Source: Muribaculaceae bacterium
GTDB taxonomy: Bacteria > Bacteroidota > Bacteroidia > Bacteroidales > Muribaculaceae
Direction: 5' to 3'
Assembly (NCBI GenBank): GCA_029060585.1
Contig: JAIDTS010000236.1
Location: 1 to 5,928 of the forward strand
Length of the DNA: 5,928 bases
A program made the position numbers and the translations under genes. Below are positions 1 to 4,762 of this stretch, piece after piece. Position 1 is the stretch's first letter; every line of letters begins with the position of its first letter. A model generated the notes under the pieces. The model made no database searches and was not told where the DNA came from. It worked only from the letters and a program-made list of their open reading frames with translations.

Positions 1-944
1 GGCACTATTGCCATAGGTTCTCCGACTCCATTGCCATCATAGTCGGTGCCGATTTCCGGCCATCCGTCAACCCATCTTACCGGTTGCAGATGCATCACTC
101 GCCCGCGGGCTCCCGCCTGCTGGAAATGTGCGAACCACCAGTCGCCCTGCGGTGTCTCTACAAACGAACCTTGATGAGGACCGTTGATGTCGGTCGATCC
201 CTGCTCCAGCACGCGCCGCGACTCATACGGACCGTAGATTTCTTTAGATCTGAGTACCGTCTGCCATCCCTCTCCGACTCCTCCTTCTGGGATGCTGATG
301 TAGTACCACCCGTCTTTCCTGAACATCTTAGGCCCTTCGGCCACCGGACCTTCATATACGGTGGTCCCCTCATCGAGCAGTTCGCGACCGTCTGCGCTCA
401 TCCTGTGGATGATGATTGGTCCTGCACGGTGGCGGCTCCTGACAAGGTAGGCCTGCCCATCCTCGTCCCAGAAAGGGCATGGATCTTCCCACTTGGCGAT
501 ACCCTTTACCATATACAGAGGTTCCCAGGGTCCGGCCGGACTGTCGGCCCGGCTCATGAAAAGACCCTCTTCCGGAGTGCAGACATACATCCATATCTTT
601 CCGTCATGGTATTTAAGAGCCGGAGCCCAAGTCCCCTCGGCATATTTGGTCATATCTGAATATCCGGGCAGGTCTATGCTGTCGAATATCTGTCCGATGA
701 TCCGCCAATTGACGAGATCTTCCGATTCCAAGACGGGCATACCCATGAAGTGGAACTCAGAGCATGTAAGGTAATACTTGTCGCCGATTCTGACGATATC
801 CGGGTCGGAATAGTCGGCGTTAAGAACTGGGTTGGCGAATGTCCCATCGCCCTGATCGCCCCATGCCGGCGATTGGGCACACACGGTCTGCCATGTGCCC
901 AACAGCACTATGGCCTGTAATATCATGTGGATAGCGGTTTTCAT
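1..944 (-). CDS. Secreted glycoside hydrolase family 43 enzyme (xylosidase/arabinofuranosidase type), 3' end cut by window
   Basis: This gene encodes an exported five-bladed beta-propeller glycosidase of family GH43, a family that removes arabinose or xylose units from plant polysaccharides; the exact substrate cannot be read here. The frame is open from the ATG at 944 to the left edge (314 codons, no stop). Residues 1-23 are a signal peptide (K2, a hydrophobic stretch, cleavage likely after VCA-23). The catalytic triad can be placed: general base D47 in YSDPD, pKa-modulating D154 in WEDPCPFWDEDG, and general acid E203 in AEGPK. GPHQG (255-259, H257) and the motif WWFAHFQ (269-275) followed by HLQPVRWVDGW are typical of the branch that usually carries a C-terminal beta-sandwich domain; that part would lie beyond the window, since such proteins are usually 500-570 residues. 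An in-frame alternative start, M7, would leave a signal peptide with no basic N-terminus. The gene has its own promoter immediately upstream. Confidence 0.93.
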   Translation of the reverse strand, partial: MKTAIHMILQAIVLLGTWQTVCAQSPAWGDQGDGTFANPVLNADYSDPDIVRIGDKYYLTCSEFHFMGMPVLESEDLVNWRIIGQIFDSIDLPGYSDMTKYAEGTWAPALKYHDGKIWMYVCTPEEGLFMSRADSPAGPWEPLYMVKGIAKWEDPCPFWDEDGQAYLVRSRHRAGPIIIHRMSADGRELLDEGTTVYEGPVAEGPKMFRKDGWYYISIPEGGVGEGWQTVLRSKEIYGPYESRRVLEQGSTDINGPHQGSFVETPQGDWWFAHFQQAGARGRVMHLQPVRWVDGWPEIGTDYDGNGVGEPMAIV

Positions 945-949
945 AATTG

Positions 950-980
950 CAAAAATAATGAAAAGCCTCGGATCTGCAAA
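950..980 (-). promoter_or_regulatory. Bacteroidetes-type promoter for the GH43 gene
   Basis: Read on the minus strand, TTTG (980-977) is followed by exactly 19 nt and then TATTTTTG (957-950). This is a full match to the primary-sigma pattern of Bacteroidetes (-33 TTTG, -7 TAnnTTTG), with the same 19-nt spacing as the promoter at 4439-4469. The end of the -7 element is only five bases from the ATG at 944, so the transcript should begin at or next to the start codon. Confidence 0.7.
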
Positions 981-1021
981 ATATGACCCCATTTTTTATG
1001 AGTGAAGTGACCTAAAACAAG

Positions 1022-1059
1022 CAGGCACCCGGCGGAGACTGTCTTCCGCCGGGTGCCTG
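1022..1059 (-). terminator. Strong hairpin terminator after the LTxxQ-protein gene
   Basis: A perfect 15-bp GC-rich inverted repeat (1022-1036 with 1045-1059) encloses an 8-nt loop and lies 64 nt past the stop codon of the minus-strand gene at 1124-1687. On the minus strand the stem is followed by CTTGTTTTAGG, a broken but recognisable U-tract. There is no converging plus-strand gene, so it most likely ends transcription of the LTxxQ gene and insulates the GH43 promoter. Confidence 0.75.
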
Positions 1060-1123
1060 ACATGTAATTATTAACTTTCTTTTTTAGTGTGTCTTTCTTA
1101 GAGTGTCTTTCAAAGACAGCTAT

Positions 1124-1687
1124 TTAAGACCGGTTATTGGAGCTGTCGGCATTCCTCTGCCCACGCTGGCCTCCTTTGCGCTGCCCTTTTCCTTCTTTAT
1201 TGTGGGCCATGCCTTGCTTACCCCCTTTGTGACCCTGCTTTATAGCCTTGCAGCTACCTTGCTGTCCGCCGTTGACATACATGTTTTCAAGGAACACTAC
1301 ATATTGGTCCGGGCCGATGATGGCCTTCACTTCCTTCAGATATTCCATCTTGTCAGCCTTGCGGGCCTCCATACGTGCCTTCATGTCGGCGTGGGTCTTG
1401 CTTTTATCGGCTTTCTGATCCGTGGCCTCGGCTTTGCGAGCCTCCATCTTAGCCTTGTGGGCAGCCATTCGCTTACTGTCGAGCTCCGAGAGCTTGCTCT
1501 TCTGAGCCTCTGTCAGGTTCAGACCCTCATAGGGGTTGAGTTTTGCGCGTCCTTCTTTCTTAGCGCCCTTGCAGCATTTCGAGTTTTCCACCTGTGCCTT
1601 GTCGCACTGCTGGGTATTCTGTGCCATACCGTTCATTCCTACAAGCGCTATGGCCATGAGTGCCAGTCCTAATACTTTCTTTTTCAT
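1124..1687 (-). CDS. Exported Spy/CpxP-like LTxxQ-motif protein, Lys-rich
   Basis: This is a small (187 aa) periplasmic protein. Residues 1-22 form a signal peptide (MKKK, a hydrophobic core, cleavage near GMAQ). The segment LNLTEAQKSKLSEL (56-69) contains the LTxxQ signature of the Spy/CpxP family of stress-related periplasmic chaperones, and GPDQYVVFLEN (125-135) looks like the second, degenerate copy. Between them lies a charged, probably helical region with a repeated K-A-[KR]-M-E-A-R-K-A motif (78-86 and 103-111). After residue 140 the tail is a low-complexity basic stretch rich in Gly, Lys, Gln, Arg and His. The mature protein has four cysteines (C28, C38, C39, C146), unusual for this family. 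The start is the ATG at 1687 in an A-rich leader without a Shine-Dalgarno sequence. The gene stands alone between two hairpins. Family membership rests on the motif and layout; whether it binds unfolded proteins or metal is not shown. Confidence 0.85.
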   Translation of the reverse strand: MKKKVLGLALMAIALVGMNGMAQNTQQCDKAQVENSKCCKGAKKEGRAKLNPYEGLNLTEAQKSKLSELDSKRMAAHKAKMEARKAEATDQKADKSKTHADMKARMEARKADKMEYLKEVKAIIGPDQYVVFLENMYVNGGQQGSCKAIKQGHKGGKQGMAHNKEGKGQRKGGQRGQRNADSSNNRS

Positions 1688-1722
1688 CTTTAATTCGTTT
1701 TGTGTGTTTTTTATTTTTAGAA

Positions 1723-1777
1723 GTTGTACGTTGTGTGTCTTACGTCTTACGGGTAATGTCGCCGTAATACGTTTTAC
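1723..1777 (-). repeat. Short GTAARAC direct repeats upstream of the LTxxQ gene
   Basis: Read on the minus strand, the upstream region carries GTAAAAC (1777-1771), two tandem GTAAGAC copies (1750-1744 and 1743-1737) and a diverged GTACAAC (1729-1723). They lie 36-90 bp upstream of the ATG at 1687. No TAnnTTTG promoter is visible in 1688-1878, so an alternative sigma factor or an activator acting at these repeats is possible. This is inference; the repeats themselves are directly visible. Confidence 0.4.
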
Positions 1778-1878
1778 GCAATCTTTGACTCTTATAACAA
1801 CCGAACGTTTAGTAGCCCGATGCTATTTAACTTCGATTTAACACCATGCGATGTAAAGATTTAAATATTGTAAAACTT

Positions 1879-1910
1879 AGGGAAGCTCCGTTAAACCATG
1901 GAACTTCCCT
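1879..1910 (-). terminator. Hairpin terminator after the ion-channel gene
   Basis: An 11-bp inverted repeat (1879-1889 with 1900-1910, one G-U pair when read as minus-strand RNA) encloses a 10-nt loop and lies 35 nt past the channel stop codon. On the minus strand it is preceded by an A-run and followed by AAGTTTTAC, a short U-tract. It should separate the channel gene from the LTxxQ gene. The plus-strand side also has a T-run (1917-1922), but no plus-strand gene ends here. Confidence 0.65.
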
Positions 1911-1945
1911 GTTGTCTTTTTTCGCGCGCGAATGATGTTGCGTGA

Positions 1946-2689
1946 TCATTGGTCTCCGGCGGATGCATCCGTCGGGACCTCGTTGTTTTTCTTGAATGAG
2001 CGCGTGACATAGTCCGTCAGGTAGACGGTGAAGAGCGGGAATATGATCATACCTGAGATCGGGAGTATCACTGCCACTATCTTGCCAGCCACCGTCACCG
2101 GCGATATGGAGCATCCTACTGTAGAGAGATTCATCATCGTCCACCAAAGCGCAGTCCAGTATGAGTTGACGTCGGGGTTTACTCCGGCCTCTCTCTGATA
2201 GAAAATAAGCGAGCAGAAATAGGCGATGAAAAGCATGATCGTGATATAGGAAGCAAACAGACTCGTGACGGCATTGGTAGAGACATAGCTCACCACTATC
2301 GCCAGGGCAAGAGCACCACGCGCAAGAGGAATGAACCTTGCGAAATACAGCATGTCGGGACTCAGCTTGATGTCGAGCATATTCACCATATTCAGCACCG
2401 GTATCGAAAGGAGAAGAAACAGGATACGAGTCTTGAAGTAAGACCATTTCTTGGGTGCGTAATAAAGTCCGATGAAGAAATCAAGGATGAAGACCATACA
2501 GACCCAGAACTGGAATGTCATGTAGGCATGGTTCTGAAGGAAATCTATTCTTTCGAATGTGTCGTATGAGATCCAGGCTATCAGTGCTGCGGAAAGGCCG
2601 AGCACCACAAGGTTCATGAACGTCGTCACGAACTTCTGCGTCTTCGACACAGGTTTGGGCGCCGATGTGGTTTGTGTTATGCTTGCCAT
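1946..2689 (-). CDS. Six-helix voltage-gated-like cation channel with atypical selectivity filter
   Basis: This is a 247-residue inner-membrane protein with the layout of a voltage-gated-like channel subunit, probably tetrameric. Predicted segments are S1 about 21-41, S2 57-78, S3 88-105, S4 112-135, S5 141-164, a re-entrant pore helix 177-189 (YWTALWWTMMNLS) and S6 199-228. The pore helix and S6 (GKIVAVILPISGMIIFPLF) resemble K+ channels, but the filter is T190-V191-G192-C193-S194 where a K+ channel has TVGYG, and the usual Asp after it is replaced by Ile195. The S4-like helix has only two arginines (R118, R124), so voltage sensing is doubtful. The N-terminal 20 and C-terminal 17 residues are hydrophilic; no RCK or cyclic-nucleotide domain follows. 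The start is the ATG at 2689; no Shine-Dalgarno sequence or consensus promoter was seen upstream. The fold is clear; the permeating ion is not known. Confidence 0.88.
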   Translation of the reverse strand: MASITQTTSAPKPVSKTQKFVTTFMNLVVLGLSAALIAWISYDTFERIDFLQNHAYMTFQFWVCMVFILDFFIGLYYAPKKWSYFKTRILFLLLSIPVLNMVNMLDIKLSPDMLYFARFIPLARGALALAIVVSYVSTNAVTSLFASYITIMLFIAYFCSLIFYQREAGVNPDVNSYWTALWWTMMNLSTVGCSISPVTVAGKIVAVILPISGMIIFPLFTVYLTDYVTRSFKKNNEVPTDASAGDQ

Positions 2690-2748
2690 TGTATTTTCAG
2701 TTTAAGGTATTTGACTTAAGGTTTATATTGGATGTTTCAAGCCTCAAT

Positions 2749-2896
2749 TGCGTAGCCTCTCAAGACTCAAGACTCAAGACTGAAGACTAAAGACTGAAGA
2801 CTGAACTGCGTAGCCTCTCAAGACTCAAGACTTAAGACTTAAGACTGAAGACTGAACTGCGTAGCCTCTCAAGACTCAAGACTTAAGACTTAAGAC
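2749..2896. repeat. Composite tandem array of AAGAC heptamers punctuated by TGCGTAGCCTC
   Basis: Three copies of the 11-mer TGCGTAGCCTC (2749-2759, 2807-2817, 2858-2868) are each followed by a run of 7-bp units of the form T[CTGA]AAGAC. There are six units after the first copy (2760-2801), five after the second (2818-2852) and four after the third (2869-2896). The first two runs end in TGAAC, giving higher-order units of 58, 51 and 39 bp. Within each run the variable base moves from C through T or G in a fixed order. The array stops exactly at the stop codon of the MFS gene (2897-2899), whose TTA continues the heptamer pattern. The remaining 2690-2748 shows no gene or clear terminator. The period is a multiple neither of 3 nor of a helical turn, and no reading frame makes sense of it. 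Confidence 0.95.
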
Positions 2897-4270
2897 TTAA
2901 TAAGGTTTCTTAGCTGTGAGGGAAGTGATCAAGGCTCCCGCCGCCATCACTGAGATCGAAACGATCATGACTGTTGTCGGTCCGCCACTCTTCAGCAGCA
3001 CGGGGATAATGAATGCTCCTGCCACGGCTCCCGCCTTTCCGATGCCTGCCGCGATTCCGGTACCCGTTCCGCGGTTCTCGATGGCATAGACCTGACTCGG
3101 CAGGATGAAGGTGATGAGGTGAGGTCCGGCATTGAGGAAGAGCTCGAAGATCACGAAACCCGCGATCGCTACCCAGGAGGGCCAGTGGCATAGATATGCC
3201 GCCATCAGCAGGCCGAGGCCGGCGGCGCTTCCCCAGAATCCAACCACCTGCATTTTAATGTGGCTCTCCTTCTTAAGGAGGTAGAGGCCGAGGCCGAAGC
3301 CTACCATCATGACGAGTGTGAGCACGAATGTCAGTCCGACGGAATGGGTGATGTGCTCTATCTCAGGTGCTGTAGCCGGAAGGCTGTCGATCTTGAAGCT
3401 CATGATAAGCACCGGGAGGAAGATACCTATGCCGTAGACTCCAAGTCCCTCGCAAGCCCAGGGTACACCTGTCAGTATGATCTTACGGATATGCTCCTTT
3501 ATGAAGGCTCCCATACTTTCAGGTTTTGCCTGAGGTTTGGAGGAAGTGGCCGACGCAACGTCGGAAATCATCCTTACGTTGGGGCCGAGAAATTTCTCCA
3601 CGGCCTTCTGTGCCTCTGCGGCGTGTCCGCGGCTCATAAGCCATTGGGGACTCTGGGCAAACCATAGGCGGGAGACAAACATAATGGCGGCTATAGCTCC
3701 CGTAATGTAGAAGAGGTCGGGCCAGATCGCCGGATCCTTCGATTTTGTGATCATCACGTAGCATATGATGGCCACGACGGCGCTTCCTGCCGAGGCGAGT
3801 GCTTTAGCCAGTCCAACCATAAAGGTGCGCCACTTTGCCGGCATCAGCTCGGAGATATAGTCAGGGTCAAGGCTATATTCGCCCCCTATGGCGAAGCCCA
3901 TCAGGAAGAGGCACACCAACAGCACCGGGACAGCGTGGACGAATACGCATATGAGTGAGGTTGCCAGGATGATCAGCGGACACAGGCGAAAGAAGAAAAG
4001 ATAGCCGTAGCGGTCGCTCAATCTGCCGAACACCACCGTGCCCAGCATAATGCCGATAAGCGAGATACACCCCATCAATCCCTGTATGCCGGAACTCAGC
4101 TCGGGATGCGCCACGAGTTGGATAAGGGGGATGACGATACCAACCAAGGTGGCGAGTCCCTGGCCTATGAACTGGCCGAGAGATGCGGCAATCATGATGA
4201 GTATCTGCCGTATACCTAACGGCATTGTCGCCAGATCGACTGTCTTTGAGGATGTGGAATCAGTAGTCAT
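2897..4270 (-). CDS. MFS transporter, sugar-porter-like, 12 transmembrane helices
   Basis: This is a 457-residue inner-membrane permease of the major facilitator superfamily, expected to move a small solute by secondary transport. The loop between helices 2 and 3 carries the MFS signature GRLSDRYG (82-89). Helix 4 contains FAIGGEY (126-132) followed by E141 and R148, and after helix 6 comes RLWFAQSPQWLMSRG (201-215), the counterpart of the PESPRWL motif of sugar porters. A hydrophilic central loop (about 212-260) divides two six-helix halves, and PSQVYAIENRGTGTG (391-405) matches the motif between helices 10 and 11. Length is normal for the family. The substrate cannot be assigned; organic acids or sugars are both possible. 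The start is the ATG at 4270; upstream is a 200-bp A/T-rich region shared with the divergent riboswitch unit, but no TAnnTTTG element was found on the minus strand. The last codons run directly into the heptamer array. Confidence 0.92.
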   Translation of the reverse strand: MTTDSTSSKTVDLATMPLGIRQILIMIAASLGQFIGQGLATLVGIVIPLIQLVAHPELSSGIQGLMGCISLIGIMLGTVVFGRLSDRYGYLFFFRLCPLIILATSLICVFVHAVPVLLVCLFLMGFAIGGEYSLDPDYISELMPAKWRTFMVGLAKALASAGSAVVAIICYVMITKSKDPAIWPDLFYITGAIAAIMFVSRLWFAQSPQWLMSRGHAAEAQKAVEKFLGPNVRMISDVASATSSKPQAKPESMGAFIKEHIRKIILTGVPWACEGLGVYGIGIFLPVLIMSFKIDSLPATAPEIEHITHSVGLTFVLTLVMMVGFGLGLYLLKKESHIKMQVVGFWGSAAGLGLLMAAYLCHWPSWVAIAGFVIFELFLNAGPHLITFILPSQVYAIENRGTGTGIAAGIGKAGAVAGAFIIPVLLKSGGPTTVMIVSISVMAAGALITSLTAKKPY

Positions 4271-4352
4271 TGTCTATCGTGTTTTTTCAGGTACAGTTTT
4301 TATAGCGTTTAAGCGTTTATTATACTATATTAACACTACGATGGATTTAGGG

Positions 4353-4391
4353 TTCAATCTTCAATCTTATAATTACGGTAAATAATTACGG
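4353..4391. repeat. Short direct repeats in the divergent promoter region
   Basis: Two tandem copies of TTCAATC (4353-4359 and 4360-4366) are followed by two copies of ATAATTACGG (4369-4378 and 4382-4391) spaced 13 bp start to start. An 11-mer, GCGTTTATTAT, also occurs twice nearby (4313-4323 and 4415-4425). They lie between the divergent MFS and riboswitch units and could be regulator sites, but nothing in the sequence names a regulator. Confidence 0.5.
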
Positions 4392-4438
4392 CCATAAGAT
4401 ACGGTTGTGACTCTGCGTTTATTATTTTTCAATTTATT

Positions 4439-4469
4439 TTTGCAGAAAGGAAAAAAATTCGTAACTTTG
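4439..4469 (+). promoter_or_regulatory. Bacteroidetes-type promoter for the riboswitch and receptor transcript
   Basis: TTTG (4439-4442), a 19-nt spacer and TAACTTTG (4462-4469) match the Bacteroidetes -33/-7 pattern exactly. The expected transcription start about 4-7 nt further on falls at the first base pair of riboswitch helix P1 (4476), an independent sign that the promoter call is right. Confidence 0.85.
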
Positions 4470-4475
4470 CACCAC

Positions 4476-4634
4476 GTTTTGGTTCGCGACTACGCGATTA
4501 ATAGGGAATCCGGTGAGAATCCGGGACAGACCCGCTACTGTAATTCCTACAAAACTCACCAACATAATGCCACTGTCGGTTCAACTGATGGGAAGGCGTT
4601 GGTGAGCAGGATAAGTCAGGAGACCTGCCAAGAC
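4476..4634 (+). promoter_or_regulatory. Cobalamin (B12) riboswitch aptamer
   Basis: The leader carries the hallmarks of a cobalamin riboswitch. The conserved core spans 4504-4543, with GGGAATCCGGTGAGAATCC near its start and CCCGCTACTGTAA at its end. The B12 box, AAGTCAGGAGACCTGCC, is at 4613-4629. Between them a perfect 9-bp helix (CTCACCAAC 4555-4563 with GTTGGTGAG 4598-4606) forms the variable arm. The closing helix P1 can be drawn as GTTTTGG (4476-4482) with CCAAGAC (4628-4634), seven pairs including one G-U. Ligand binding should lower expression of the receptor gene downstream. It is on the opposite strand to the MFS gene and cannot act on that transcript. Confidence 0.96.
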
Positions 4635-4762
4635 AACATAATGTTTTGTAGTTTTCGGGTTATATTACCACAAAACAGCCGTTCGTCATTCCTCATCTGG
4701 GATGAATGAACATGGTTTGCTGTGTAATATGCCTCATTATCAATCTTTGGCAGCAAACCGAA
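4635..4762 (+). promoter_or_regulatory. Probable riboswitch expression platform and translation-control hairpin
   Basis: Two hairpins are visible between aptamer and gene. TGTTTTGT (4642-4649) pairs with ACAAAACA (4670-4677). GGTTTGCTG (4714-4722) pairs perfectly with CAGCAAACC (4751-4759), ending three bases before the ATG at 4763. GTTTTG (4643-4648) can alternatively pair with CAAGAC (4629-4634), the 3' strand of P1, so aptamer closure and the downstream fold are mutually linked. No hairpin is followed by a U-run, so control of translation is more likely than of termination. The pairings are seen; the switching model is inference. Confidence 0.55.

Noticed and set aside
604..632. Loss of the Asp of the WAPD motif in GH43 (here WAPA, residues 106-109) as a sign of an inactive enzyme
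   Set aside because: The three catalytic carboxylates map elsewhere (D47, D154, E203) and are all present; this position is often non-Asp in related GH43 branches.
84..659. A 191-codon plus-strand reading frame at the left end
   Set aside because: It lies antisense to the GH43 gene, which carries catalytic motifs throughout, and its own translation shows no domain.
1104..1118. Palindrome TGTCTTT-C-AAAGACA just after the LTxxQ stop codon as a terminator
   Set aside because: A one-base loop is not possible, so the hairpin would be short and A/U-rich; the 15-bp GC-rich hairpin at 1022-1059 is the better terminator.
1103..1672. A 189-codon plus-strand reading frame antisense to the LTxxQ gene, with hydrophobic, membrane-like translation
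   Set aside because: Its Leu/Phe/Val-rich sequence is what Lys and Glu codons give when read in reverse complement. The minus-strand frame has a signal peptide and an LTxxQ motif, while this frame has no promoter or family motif.
1827..2447. A 206-codon minus-strand frame overlapping the channel gene
   Set aside because: It is a shifted frame of the channel gene and runs on through the terminator hairpin; its translation is Arg/His/Cys-rich with no domain, whereas the other frame gives clean membrane helices and a pore.
2749..2896. The repeat array as a CRISPR
   Set aside because: There are no unique spacers: what lies between the 11-mers is itself a 7-bp tandem repeat, and no cas gene is nearby.
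4407..4709. A 100-codon plus-strand reading frame upstream of the receptor
   Set aside because: It starts before the promoter and runs across the cobalamin riboswitch; the conserved bases are explained by RNA structure.
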